DNA of 64,000 nucleotides from Nocardioides phosphati (lineage in GTDB: Bacteria; Actinomycetota; Actinomycetes; Propionibacteriales; Nocardioidaceae), in NCBI RefSeq assembly GCF_014646375.1, contig NZ_BMNI01000001.1:42571-106570 (forward strand), read 5' to 3'. Below are positions 19,543-27,790 of the stretch, piece after piece (position 1 is the first letter of the stretch; every line of letters begins with the position of its first letter). The notes under the pieces were generated by a model, which worked only from the letters and a program-made list of their open reading frames with translations, ran no database searches and was not told where the DNA came from. Position numbers and translations under genes: made by a program.

Positions 19543-19792
19543 TTGTTCCGGGCAGTCGGGACACCGCTGCAGCTGGCCAGGCGTAGAGCACAGCGCCCCA
19601 GGACCGCTGCCGCCACGTCCGTGGGCCGTTGTGGTTGATGTAGACGCCCGGGTGCATCGTGACCCACTCGCCCCTCCGGAGTCGTCGCCGCAGGGTGGCG
19701 TCCGACTCGCCGGCGATCTCGAGCACCTGACGACGCGCGATCACGCCGTCCTGCAGGTCGAGCAGGTCCGCGAGTGGGGAGAGCAGCAACAT
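19517..19792 (-). pseudogene. truncated AbiEi-like antitoxin-domain protein
   Basis: Only about 90 residues remain, from ATG 19792. They match the N-terminal part of actinobacterial AbiEi/DUF559-type proteins: a helix-turn-helix (LLSPLADLLDLQDGVIARRQ, then DATLRRRLRRGEWV) followed by MHPGVYINHNGP and the start of the core domain (AVLYAWPAA). Full-length relatives have about 300 residues with a nuclease-like C-terminal domain, which is absent. The reading frame runs directly into REP-like copy 1, and its upstream end abuts copy 2, so it looks like a remnant left between two palindromes. Confidence 0.65.
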
Positions 19793-19873
19793 GCCTCGAC
19801 GATGCGCCGTGAGGCGTGGGCACGCCAGCGCCGCCGCTCGAGGCTGTGGAGAACCGTCACGGCTCGAAGAACC

Positions 19874-19910
19874 GGTGGGCTTCTCGTCAGCATGTGACGC
19901 GAAGTCCACC
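19874..19910. repeat. REP-like palindrome, copy 2
   Basis: The arms at 19874-19889 and 19895-19910 pair with two mismatches around GCATG; the central CGTCA-GCATG-TGACG part is perfect. Of the 16-base left arm, 15 bases equal copy 1. The two copies are direct repeats 370 bases apart. Confidence 0.8.
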
Positions 19911-19936
19911 CGTTGTCGGGCGAGGTCGAGGTGGGG

Positions 19937-20077
19937 CTACTCGAGGTCCATCATCGGCGCGAGGCCGGGGCCGTGGTCGGCCTGGACGCCGGGCTGGCTC
20001 TCCTCGGCCCACTCGAGCTCCGCGTCGTGGTGGACGTCGGGCAGGTGGTCGGAGCCTCCGGGCGTGAGTGCAGTCAT
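19937..20077 (-). CDS. 46-residue acidic small protein
   Basis: A short ORF with a perfect AGGAGG (20088-20083) five bases before the ATG at 20077. It encodes 46 residues, rich in Asp/Glu/His/Pro (MTALTPGGSDHLPDVHHD at the start, APMMDLE at the end), with no membrane segment. The strong ribosome site and GC-rich third codon positions argue that it is real. I do not recognise the family. Confidence 0.55.
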   Translation of the reverse strand: MTALTPGGSDHLPDVHHDAELEWAEESQPGVQADHGPGLAPMMDLE

Positions 20078-20226
20078 GACTGCCTCCTCTCGCCTCCAGT
20101 GTCGCGCGCAGGCGTCGTCACGGAAAGGCCCGCGGCCGTGTGACGGGAGGACGTCTCGGCGGGACAGGGGAGCGCCGCCGCGACGTCCCGGCGTACGGGC
20201 CCGGCCGCGAAGCGCCGTGTCGGCGG

Positions 20227-20385
20227 TTACCCGCCGCGCTGGGCCTCGGCCAGGCGCTGGTGGAGGCGGGAGCGCACCTCGTCAGGCGTGTACGCGCGGC
20301 GTACGCGCTCCTGGCGGGCGATGACGACGCCGCCGCTCGCGATGCCGAAGATGCCGGCCAGACCGATCCACTTCCAGACCTTCAC
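20227..20385 (-). CDS. 52-residue single-pass membrane protein
   Basis: The protein starts at GTG 20385 (KVWKWIGLAGIFGIASGGV), has one membrane helix at about 5-22 and a charged tail containing RRAYTPDEVRSRLHQRLAEA. Small proteins of this shape are common in Nocardioidaceae and have no known function. TACGCT (20397-20392) ends six bases before the GTG, indicating a leaderless transcript and fixing the start. It diverges from the papain-fold gene. Confidence 0.7.
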   Translation of the reverse strand: MKVWKWIGLAGIFGIASGGVVIARQERVRRAYTPDEVRSRLHQRLAEAQRGG

Positions 20386-20391
20386 GCCGTC

Positions 20392-20397
20392 AGCGTA
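20392..20397 (-). promoter_or_regulatory. -10 box fixing the GTG start of the 52-residue protein
   Basis: TACGCT on the minus strand, six bases before GTG 20385, with no ribosome site between them. Confidence 0.55.
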
Positions 20398-20484
20398 GGC
20401 GCCTCGCGGCGCAGACCGGCGCAGACCGGCGCGCCACCACGCGCATCCGGCACGCGGCGAGGCGCAGGCGGGCAGACTGGCCGC

Positions 20485-21156
20485 ATGCTCGAGATCCACG
20501 AGGCCGCAAGCCTCGTCCGCACCGGTGACCTGCTGCTCTTCCGCGGCAGCACACTGGCCGACCGCACGATCCGCACGATCTCGAACGCACCGGTCAACCA
20601 CGTCGCCGTGGCCCTCGTCGTCGACGACCTGCCCCCGTTGCTGTTCCACGCGGAGATGAGTCGCAAGCAGCTGGACCTGTGGACGGGCGGCTTCCACCGC
20701 GGCGTACAGCTCCACGACCTGGCGGAGGCGGTGACGCGCTGGCACGACGGCTACGGCCAGGAGGTCTGGCTGCGGCAGCTCGCGCCCGAGGTCGGGCGCG
20801 AGCAGGAGGACGCCGCGCTGCGGTCGGTGGCGCGGCTCGACGGCGTTCCGTACCCGGCGGCGGCCCGCGCGCTCGGGCGCTGGTTCAAGGGGCGCGACGG
20901 CTACCTGCCGCAGAAGCGACGAGGGCTGCAGGTGCGGCCCGAGGATGCGTTCTGCTCCGAGGTGGTGGCGATGGTGCTGCAGGACATGGGCGTCCTGCAC
21001 ACCGACCGCAAGGCGCACTGGTACGACCCGGGCACCTTCTGGAGCGGCGCCTACCTGCCGCTGAAGGACGGGTGGAGCTACGGCACCGAGATCGCCGTCG
21101 GCGCCCCGCAGGACCCGGACCGCGAGGTGCCGTCGGCGCGCGACCGCTGGCGCTGA
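20485..21156 (+). CDS. permuted papain-fold (NlpC/P60-like, YiiX-type) protein
   Basis: A 223-residue protein without a clear signal peptide. The order of motifs fits the circularly permuted papain-like group: GDLLLFRG near residue 15, then NHVAVALVV with the candidate catalytic His at about 35, and far downstream EDAFCSEVVAMVLQDMG with the candidate Cys near 157. Relatives cleave amide bonds of lipids or peptides. CAGACT ends six bases before the ATG at 20485, a weak leaderless-type -10. It converges with the Nudix gene, one base apart. Confidence 0.7.
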   Translation: MLEIHEAASLVRTGDLLLFRGSTLADRTIRTISNAPVNHVAVALVVDDLPPLLFHAEMSRKQLDLWTGGFHRGVQLHDLAEAVTRWHDGYGQEVWLRQLAPEVGREQEDAALRSVARLDGVPYPAAARALGRWFKGRDGYLPQKRRGLQVRPEDAFCSEVVAMVLQDMGVLHTDRKAHWYDPGTFWSGAYLPLKDGWSYGTEIAVGAPQDPDREVPSARDRWR

Positions 21157-21157
21157 C

Positions 21158-21610
21158 TCAGAAGCCGAAGGTCAGGTACTTCTCGGCAGTGCCGAGGTTC
21201 GCCAGCGCGTGGGCCTCGTGCGGCACCATCGGCGAGGGCAGCGCATCGAGCGCGAACCAGCCGATCTCCGCGCACTTCTCCGCCTCGACGATCACCGGCT
21301 CGCCCTGCCACGCACGCGCGCTGAAGAAGAAGTCGATCCGCTCGTCGATCGCCTCACCACTCGCGGTGCGCTGCATCGCGAACTCGAAGTGCAGGTCGAC
21401 GTCGGTGATGCCGAGCTCCTCGAGTGCCTCGCGCCGGGCCGCGGCGTACGCCGTCTCGCCCTTCTCGACGTGGCCGGCCGCGGCCGCGGCCCAGTGGCCG
21501 GCCATGTAGGGGACGTCGCCGCGCAGCTGCAGCAGCACCTCGGGCCCGGTCGCCCCCTCGCGCAGGAGGTAGACGTAGGAGGCGGGCACGACCACGAATC
21601 GCTCGGTCAT
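21158..21610 (-). CDS. Nudix hydrolase
   Basis: A 150-residue hydrolase of nucleoside diphosphates linked to another moiety. The Nudix box is perfect: GHVEKGETAYAAARREALEELGI spans about 45-67 and fits GX5EX7REUXEEXGU. The MTERFVVVPASYVYLLREG start and the TASGEAIDERIDFFF strand resemble mRNA-cap/dinucleotide-type Nudix proteins, but the substrate cannot be read from the sequence. TAGGGT (21623-21618) ends seven bases before ATG 21610. Confidence 0.9.
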   Translation of the reverse strand: MTERFVVVPASYVYLLREGATGPEVLLQLRGDVPYMAGHWAAAAAGHVEKGETAYAAARREALEELGITDVDLHFEFAMQRTASGEAIDERIDFFFSARAWQGEPVIVEAEKCAEIGWFALDALPSPMVPHEAHALANLGTAEKYLTFGF

Positions 21611-21641
21611 GCCCGCCACCCTAGAGCGCGTCAGCGACGCG

Positions 21642-22055
21642 TCAGTACTGCTGGCCGTCCGCCTGCTGCGGGACCCCGGCCTCCTGGCCCTGGTCGTACG
21701 TCGAGCCCTGCTCGCCGGCCTGGATCTCCGGGGCCTCCTCGCCGTAGCCGGCCTGCTGCTCCTCGCCGAACGACGACTCGCCGCCCGCCTGCTGCTGGCC
21801 GTACTGGGCCTCGCCGGCAGACTGCTGCTCGCCGAAGCTCTCCTGCCCGGACTGCCCGGACTGCCCGGACTGCTCCGACTGCTGGCCGTAGCTGGTCTCG
21901 TGGGTCTGCGGGTCGTGACCGAACTCGCCGGGGGTCTGGGCCGGGCTGTCGTCGGCGAGGCCCTGCTCCCCGTAGCCGCCCTGGTCGCTGGTCTGCTCGG
22001 CCTGCTCGCCGAAGCTCGACTCCTGCTCGTACTCGTTGCTCTGGATGTCGGACAT
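21642..22055 (-). CDS. Gln/Gly/Glu-rich low-complexity protein
   Basis: A 137-residue protein, almost entirely disordered in appearance: repeated SYGQQ, SFGEQ, YGEQG and a GQSGQSGQ run, with no hydrophobic core, cysteine or lysine clusters. The composition resembles prion-like or condensate-forming segments. I chose ATG 22055 (MSDIQSNEYEQESS), preceded by GGGAG; the longer frame upstream is intergenic. It lies 124 bases downstream of the LuxR-type gene in the same direction. Function unknown. Confidence 0.7.
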   Translation of the reverse strand: MSDIQSNEYEQESSFGEQAEQTSDQGGYGEQGLADDSPAQTPGEFGHDPQTHETSYGQQSEQSGQSGQSGQESFGEQQSAGEAQYGQQQAGGESSFGEEQQAGYGEEAPEIQAGEQGSTYDQGQEAGVPQQADGQQY

Positions 22056-22179
22056 GTCTGAACCACTCCCGAGATGGAGGTGCGCGACCGGGTGGGTCCC
22101 GGCCCGTCCCTGCCATTCAAACAACCGACCAAGCGGGAATGTCAACCACTGGTTCCCAATTTCGCGGCGCGTGCTGTCC

Positions 22180-22641
22180 TCAGTCGAGGCGGGGAGGGCC
22201 GCTGTCGACCAGGGCGTCGAAGAGCGAGTTGTCACGCAAGTGCGCCACCATCTCGGCCCGGCTGGACACGGCGAGCTTCGCGAAGATCCGGCGGAGGTGC
22301 GTCGACACCGTCCAGACGCTGATCTCCAGCGCTCCGGCGATCGCCTGGTTCGTGCGGCCGTTGGCGACCATGAGGGCGATCTGCTGCTCGCGGGGGCTGA
22401 GGTCGACTGTCACCGACTTCGTCTGCTGCAGCAGCAGGCACCGCACGGAGCCGAGGCAGGCATCGAGGAGCAGGCCGGACGAGGGATCGCTGGTGAAGGC
22501 GCCGGAGCGGATGCATGCGGCGAGCTCCTCCACCAGCAGGAGCAGGTCGGTCGGACCCTCCAGCGGCGCGCGCGGCTCGGGCACGACAGGGCGCGCGACC
22601 ACACCGACTCGGCGGGTCTGTCCTCCGCGGCCGTCAGTCAT
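22180..22641 (-). CDS. LuxR-type HTH transcriptional regulator
   Basis: A 153-residue regulator: a 75-residue N-terminal region with no recognisable sensor domain and a C-terminal LuxR helix-turn-helix (LSPREQQIALMVANGRTN, then ISVWTVSTHLRRIFAKL). Its ATG at 22641 overlaps the end of the peptidase gene by eight bases, so it is translated with it. It is the last gene of the long minus-strand operon that starts near 31374, which suggests it senses or feeds back on that system (inference). Confidence 0.85.
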   Translation of the reverse strand: MTDGRGGQTRRVGVVARPVVPEPRAPLEGPTDLLLLVEELAACIRSGAFTSDPSSGLLLDACLGSVRCLLLQQTKSVTVDLSPREQQIALMVANGRTNQAIAGALEISVWTVSTHLRRIFAKLAVSSRAEMVAHLRDNSLFDALVDSGPPRLD

Positions 22642-24058
22642 GCCCGTTCCTCAGTCCTCTGAGATAAGCCCGATCTCGCTCAGCGTCCCCCAGCAACAGA
22701 TGCCGCGCATCGTGTCTAGTGCCTCCCGTGCCACGCGCACATGACCCATGTGGGCCAGGTGCACACGCGATATTGCCGTAGATCGACACCGCAGTACGTA
22801 CAGATCGGACGAAATCCTCAAGATCGAGGTATTCGTCGGGGCCGTGTGCGCGGTCGTCGGCGGGGCCGAGGCCCAGCAGGACGGGGGCGTGCCCGAAGGC
22901 TTGCTGCAGCATGCCGACCGCCGGGATCGACCCGCCACTCGACACCAGGATCGCCGGCTGCCCGAACCCGGCGAGGCACGCCCGGTGCACGGCGGAGAGC
23001 GTGCGCGCGCCGTGTTGCGCCACGAAGCCGCGCGCGAGGTGGCCGCGGCTGACCGAGACGCGCGCGGTCGGTTCCACGCCGGCGCGCAGCGCGCGCACCA
23101 GCGCGGGCAGCACGGTCTCCGGTCGCATCGAGGGCGGCAGGCGGACATCGAGGACGGCGGTTGCGGCCCGCGGCACCGCCCCCGGCGCACCGCCCGCGCG
23201 CAGCGTCGTCACCGCCAGCGAGGCCCGGGTCGTGGTGAGTGCGTCGAGGTCGCCCTCCCGTACCGCCCGGCTCGCGGCACGGCGGATCGCGGCGCCCTGC
23301 CCCGCGGCGTACGCCGGGTCGGCCGGGAGCCGGGCCACGACGCGCTCGGCGCGGGCGAGCGCCCCGGCCAGCAGCAGCGACGGATCGAGCACCGCCCCGC
23401 CGAACCGCCCGGCGTGCACGGCCGGCCCGGCGGTGTCGACCGTGACCGACAGGGTGATCACGCCCCGCTGCGAGACGGTCAGGCTGGGTGTGCGGGGCCG
23501 CGCCTGGCGGGTGTCGGAGAGGACCACTGCCCCGATCGGCTGGCGGATCCGGCTCAGCGCGCCTGCCAGGCCCGGACTGCCGATCTCCTCGGCGCCATCG
23601 ATCACCAGGACGACGTCGGTCGGGGGACCGCCGACGGCTGCCCACCCCTCGACGGCGACCAGATGGGCAAGGAGCTGACCCTTGTCATCGCTCGCGCCGC
23701 GACCAAAGAGCAGCCGGCCGCGGCGTACGGGATTGAACGGGGGAGTGTGCCAGCCGGTGCCCGCGGGCCGGACGTCGAGGTGGCCGTAGCCGACGACGGC
23801 AGGGCGGGAGGGGTCGCGACCGGCCACGCGCGCGAGGACGATCGGCCCCGACGACGTGGGGACCACCTCGACCGCGGCGGCGAACCGACGCAGCCGTGCG
23901 ACGACGAACCGCGCAGCGCTCTCGACCGCGGCCGCGTGCTGCGGCGACCCGCTGACCGAGGGGATGGCGATCCACCGAGCGAGCCACTCCTCAGCCTCGG
24001 GCACCAGGTCCGCCGCGGCACGGGCCGCGGCGGCAGTGCCGGTGGCCACGGCAGCCAC
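22634..24058 (-). CDS. M20 family metallopeptidase
   Basis: A 474-residue di-zinc peptidase of the M20 (carnosinase/DapE-like) type. The ligand motifs appear in order: GYGHLDVRP (His), GASDDKGQ (bridging Asp), DGAEEIGSPG (catalytic and ligand Glu), SDTRQ (Asp), and the last ligand His in DDRAHGPDEYLDLED. A dimerisation lid domain fits about 195-310. Unusually, about 40 residues follow the usual end, a Gly/His/Arg-rich tail ending in RGLRNGHD that overlaps the regulator gene. The start is GTG 24058, four bases after the previous stop. Substrates are probably dipeptides or short peptides. Confidence 0.88.
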   Translation of the reverse strand: MAAVATGTAAAARAAADLVPEAEEWLARWIAIPSVSGSPQHAAAVESAARFVVARLRRFAAAVEVVPTSSGPIVLARVAGRDPSRPAVVGYGHLDVRPAGTGWHTPPFNPVRRGRLLFGRGASDDKGQLLAHLVAVEGWAAVGGPPTDVVLVIDGAEEIGSPGLAGALSRIRQPIGAVVLSDTRQARPRTPSLTVSQRGVITLSVTVDTAGPAVHAGRFGGAVLDPSLLLAGALARAERVVARLPADPAYAAGQGAAIRRAASRAVREGDLDALTTTRASLAVTTLRAGGAPGAVPRAATAVLDVRLPPSMRPETVLPALVRALRAGVEPTARVSVSRGHLARGFVAQHGARTLSAVHRACLAGFGQPAILVSSGGSIPAVGMLQQAFGHAPVLLGLGPADDRAHGPDEYLDLEDFVRSVRTAVSIYGNIACAPGPHGSCARGTGGTRHDARHLLLGDAERDRAYLRGLRNGHD

Positions 24059-24061
24059 GGG

Positions 24062-25294
24062 TCACCGGAGAGTGACCCGGCGGCCGGGCGCTCCACCCCG
24101 GTAGGTCCCCATCCCGTTGCGACGGGGGTACGCCGGCGGGCGGGCGCCCGCGCGCGGCGGCACCGTCAGCGGGCTGCGCTCGGCGACCGGCGAGGCGACG
24201 CCGGACTGTCCGAGCTGCTCCCACGGGAGCACGCGGTCCGAGCCGGACCGACGAGCCAGGCTCATCGCCTGCGCGGAGGTCAGCCACTCCTCGGCGGGTT
24301 CGGCGATGTTCATCAGCATCGCCTCGAACTCGCCCCGGCCGGTCTCGAGGATGTGCGGCCCGGCCAGCCACCGGAGGACCTCCCGGCCGGTGACCGCCAT
24401 CCGCTGCCGCGGCGAGCTCTGCAGCCGCTCGTCGAAGTAACGGATCAGCACCTCGTCGACGACGTCCCATGCGTTGTCCGCACCGAAGAGGTCGATCACG
24501 TCCTCGGAGCCGAGGATCTTGAAGCACTCGTCGAGCACCTGCATCAGCTCCACGCGCATCACGTTGAGGTGGCCGAACGAGGTGAACTTCAGGTTGTTGC
24601 GCAGGTCCAGGCCGGCCCGGCGTACGACGGCGATGGAGCCGAAGCTCGGGTCGATGGCCCGCTCGCGGATGACGTCCGAGATCCGCTTGTCGCGCCAGAA
24701 GAGCGTGACCTGGTTGACGAAGTGGCCGAACAGCATGTGGAAGTCGGTGTTCGGGCGGCTCTGCGCCGATCCGAGACCGCGGCCGTAGCCGAGCACGCGC
24801 CGGTAGGCCTCGATGCGGTCCTTGCGGGTGTAGCGCAGCACGTCACGGCGGTCGAACTGGTAGAGCGCGTAGGCGCCCGGTCCCGACGAGAGCCGGACCG
24901 CGCCGGACTCGAAGAGCTCCTTCAGCTTCTGCACGACGCGGAAGACGCCGATCTGGTCGTGCTGGTACAGGTAGTAGAGGTCGCCGACGGCCACGATCCG
25001 CTCGGAGTTGACCTGGTCGTCGTACGGCGCGACTCCGTTGGAGGTGAGGGTCTCGCCAAGGCTCCGGGCGGCATCCGGCCCGAGGCCGACGAGGGCCGCC
25101 AGGCCGCGGTCGGGAGGCACGGGCCGGGCCTCGTCGCCGGCGACGGCGGCGGAGACCAGGTCGTCGATCTGGCTGTTCAGCTCCTCGGCCAGCGCGGGGT
25201 TCGAGACCAGGCTGCCCGACAGGTTGTCAGCCAGCTTCTCGCGCAGCGCAGCGACCCGGTCGAGACGCTCCTGGTATTCCTTCTCGGTCAGCAT
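24062..25294 (-). CDS. unrecognised operon protein, 410 residues
   Basis: I do not recognise this family. It starts with a charged helix (LTEKEYQERLDRVAALREKL), continues with a soluble mostly helical core (about 95-320) containing FDRRDVLRYTRK, NTDFHMLFGHFVNQ and GSEDVIDLFGADNAWDVVDE, and ends in a Pro/Arg/Gly-rich disordered tail of about 50 residues. There is no signal peptide or membrane helix. It sits between the 625-residue protein (29-base gap) and the M20 peptidase (3-base gap). Confidence 0.75.
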   Translation of the reverse strand: MLTEKEYQERLDRVAALREKLADNLSGSLVSNPALAEELNSQIDDLVSAAVAGDEARPVPPDRGLAALVGLGPDAARSLGETLTSNGVAPYDDQVNSERIVAVGDLYYLYQHDQIGVFRVVQKLKELFESGAVRLSSGPGAYALYQFDRRDVLRYTRKDRIEAYRRVLGYGRGLGSAQSRPNTDFHMLFGHFVNQVTLFWRDKRISDVIRERAIDPSFGSIAVVRRAGLDLRNNLKFTSFGHLNVMRVELMQVLDECFKILGSEDVIDLFGADNAWDVVDEVLIRYFDERLQSSPRQRMAVTGREVLRWLAGPHILETGRGEFEAMLMNIAEPAEEWLTSAQAMSLARRSGSDRVLPWEQLGQSGVASPVAERSPLTVPPRAGARPPAYPRRNGMGTYRGGAPGRRVTLR

Positions 25295-25323
25295 TGGATT
25301 CTCCGATCACCGTGTGCGCGGGC

Positions 25324-27201
25324 TCAGTCGTCGTTCTTGGGGTCGTTCTTGGTGGAGGGCTTCTGGTGCACCACGAACTTGTGCGGCGCCAGCAGCGAGT
25401 TGAGATGCATCCGGGCGACGAGCGGGTCGCGCTGGAAGGACTCGTCGACGAGCTCCTTGAGCCGGTCACCTCCGCCGTCCGCGGCAGCTCGGGCGTCGCG
25501 CACGTCGTCGACGTCCACGAGGGGCCCGGCCGGCGTGGTCTGGAACGCCCGGGTCTGCTTCAGCCACGGCCAGGTGCCACCCGCGTCCTCGTCGGGGACC
25601 CCGGCCGCATCGAGCAGCGGGAAGGTCACCACTTCCGGAGCGACCTCCACGACGCCCCGCTCGCCGTCGACGAGGGCCATCGGCAGGGCATCGGCCGCCA
25701 TGACGACCGCCTGTTCGCCGTCCCAGCGCGCCGGCACGTCGTAGCGGTTGAAGACCGCGAGCAGCTTGCTGGTCCGGAACAGGGCCGACACGCTCTCGTC
25801 GTCGGCGGTCGAGCTCCCCTCGAGCGGGAGGAGCAGGCCCTTGGTGCCGGCCGACGCGACCTGGCAGTCGTCGTCCTCCCACGCCTTCCGCACGAACGCC
25901 GGGATGTGGGTGAGCCGCAGGTTGAATCCGCGGACCCGGACCTCGGTCACGTCGTCGCGGCCGGCCACCGGCAGGAAGGTCGCGTTGACCAGCACCGGCT
26001 GCGCCCAGCGACCGATCCGCTGCGCGGACTTCGCGAGATCGGTGAGCAACCGGGACAGGCTCGCGACCGCGATCTTGGTGCGCGCGGCGAACATGCCGGC
26101 CGGCAGGTCGCAGCAGGTCGCCGGGAGGTAGACGACCGGGAGCTCGATGCGGTTGATCTCCTTGAGGCCGCGCGCAGCGACCGGGTCGGCGAGGAACTTG
26201 CGGTAGGCCTTCACCAGCGCCACGGCCATCGGGGCGAGGCCCGAGACGATGCCGTCGCGACCGGCGTCCTGGGCGATCCGGCGTCCCTCCTGACTGAGGA
26301 AGTCGTGCAGCCAGGTGAGCAGGCCGTCGACGGTGAGGCCGGTGCGGTCATCGAGCACCAGCGTGCGCCGCTCGGACTGGGTGATCAGGACCGAGTCGAG
26401 CACGTCCTCGAGCTCCTCGACCTGGTCGGCAGCCGCCTCCATCAGACGCGAGAGGAGGATCAGCTCGGTGCCGAGGAAGCCCTGACCGGTGCCGCCGGAG
26501 AACTTCTTCACCTGGCGCCGCCACGATCCCTGCAGGTCGAGGAGCAGGTCGACCAGCGTCCAGTACGCCGTGCGGATCCCTTCCTCCTCGACGGTGTTGA
26601 CGTTGCCGTCGGTGAGGCCGAACCGGTCGCGCAGGGCGCCGAGCTGGCCGGCCACCGTGTCGGCGGTGACACCCGGGATCGGGTTCTCCTTGCCGGTGAG
26701 CCCCGCGAAGTACATGTTCACCATCTGCACCCGCGGTCCGCCCGCGGCGCCGATCTCGTCGACCAGCCGCTCGACGGCATTGCGCACCAGCAGCCGGTAG
26801 GAGGCCATGTCATCGTCGTCCGCGTCGGGTCGCAGCGGCACCAGGCCGTCGAGGATCCTCAACGCCTCGGAGCGCACGAGGGTGGCGCGCCGGTAGAGCG
26901 ACGCCTGGCCGCCGGTCACCGCGCCGAGGTCGGCCTGCACGGCGTACCCGCGCGGCACGAAGTCGGCCTCGGTGTGGCCCTGCACCCGGCGCAGCCGGAA
27001 CGCCGCGTTGAGGGCGTTGGTGAAGGCCGCGGGGTCGTCGGGCCTCGGCCGCCAGCCGAGGACGTCACGCAGTGCCGTCTCCACCTGGGGGCCCAGGTCG
27101 CCGGGGGCCACGGTGCTGCGGCGGCCGGTGGGTCGTTCCACCATCGCCGGGAAGGCGCTGTCCACGTCGACGACGGGAATGGAGTTCTGCTGTCCGTTCA
27201 C
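25324..27201 (-). CDS. unrecognised operon protein, 625 residues
   Basis: The start is GTG 27201, which overlaps the previous stop as GTGA and has AGGAGG five bases upstream. The protein is soluble, with a helical N-terminal half (KFSGGTGQGFLGTELILLSR, LLTWLHDFLSQEG) and a more beta-rich second half (TEVRVRGFNLRLTHIPAFV). It has no signal peptide, and the Lys/Asp-rich C-terminus ends in KNDPKNDD. I recognise no domain. Size and position suggest a core component of the system encoded with the acidic-repeat proteins. Confidence 0.75.
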   Translation of the reverse strand: MNGQQNSIPVVDVDSAFPAMVERPTGRRSTVAPGDLGPQVETALRDVLGWRPRPDDPAAFTNALNAAFRLRRVQGHTEADFVPRGYAVQADLGAVTGGQASLYRRATLVRSEALRILDGLVPLRPDADDDDMASYRLLVRNAVERLVDEIGAAGGPRVQMVNMYFAGLTGKENPIPGVTADTVAGQLGALRDRFGLTDGNVNTVEEEGIRTAYWTLVDLLLDLQGSWRRQVKKFSGGTGQGFLGTELILLSRLMEAAADQVEELEDVLDSVLITQSERRTLVLDDRTGLTVDGLLTWLHDFLSQEGRRIAQDAGRDGIVSGLAPMAVALVKAYRKFLADPVAARGLKEINRIELPVVYLPATCCDLPAGMFAARTKIAVASLSRLLTDLAKSAQRIGRWAQPVLVNATFLPVAGRDDVTEVRVRGFNLRLTHIPAFVRKAWEDDDCQVASAGTKGLLLPLEGSSTADDESVSALFRTSKLLAVFNRYDVPARWDGEQAVVMAADALPMALVDGERGVVEVAPEVVTFPLLDAAGVPDEDAGGTWPWLKQTRAFQTTPAGPLVDVDDVRDARAAADGGGDRLKELVDESFQRDPLVARMHLNSLLAPHKFVVHQKPSTKNDPKNDD

Positions 27202-27785
27202 GATGACCTCCTGGTGCTCATCTGCGGCTTCTCGACGGTTGCGGGACGGGGGTGGGGGACGGTCTCGGCCCGTCCGGTGTCCGGTTCGGTGACCGGGACC
27301 GGGGGCGGTGCCGCGATCGGCGGCCGCAGGTAGTGGGCGAGCAGCTCGCCGAGCTCCTGCCAGGCCGAGCGGACGGCGGCCTGGGCGCGCAGTACCGGTG
27401 CCTCGCACCGCAGCAGGGAGAGCTCGATGCTGCGCTGCCAGGTCCGCCACTCGACACCCCGCGAGGCGGCGGTGCGGCGGAGCTCGTTGATCCGTGCGAA
27501 GGAGCGCAGCTCGCACCAGTACGTGCCGGCGCACGCGGCGAGCGCCTGGTCGACGTACGGGAGGCGATCGGCGAGCTGGCGCGGGTCGGTCAGCTGGTGC
27601 AGCCGCTGGCCGGCGAGCACGGCGTCGGCCTGCAGCTCCGAGACGACCTCCGCCAGGTGGTCGACGATCGCGACCTGGCTCGCTGCCGGGCGGTCCTCGT
27701 GCACGATCATCACCAGCTCGGTGATGGCGTCCTCCAGCGCCGAGACGGTGGTCTCCAGCTCGGCCTGGGCAGAGGTCAGCGACAT
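27198..27785 (-). CDS. unrecognised helical operon protein, 195 residues
   Basis: I place the start at ATG 27785, eight bases after AGGAGG (27799-27794); the GTG at 27794, which would overlap the upstream stop, leaves no spacing to that site. The protein is almost all helix (about 1-150), including SALEDAITELVMIVHED and LAEVVSELQADAVLAG, with a Pro-rich tail. Three cysteines occur in the middle. It ends in a GTGA overlap with the 625-residue gene. Function unknown; a coiled-coil adaptor is a guess. Confidence 0.7.
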   Translation of the reverse strand: MSLTSAQAELETTVSALEDAITELVMIVHEDRPAASQVAIVDHLAEVVSELQADAVLAGQRLHQLTDPRQLADRLPYVDQALAACAGTYWCELRSFARINELRRTAASRGVEWRTWQRSIELSLLRCEAPVLRAQAAVRSAWQELGELLAHYLRPPIAAPPPVPVTEPDTGRAETVPHPRPATVEKPQMSTRRSS

Positions 27786-27790
27786 CTGGC

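Noticed and set aside
19502..19910. Insertion sequence with terminal inverted repeats
   Set aside because: The two palindromes are direct repeats of each other and the enclosed frame is an AbiEi-like fragment, not a transposase; no target-site duplication is evident.
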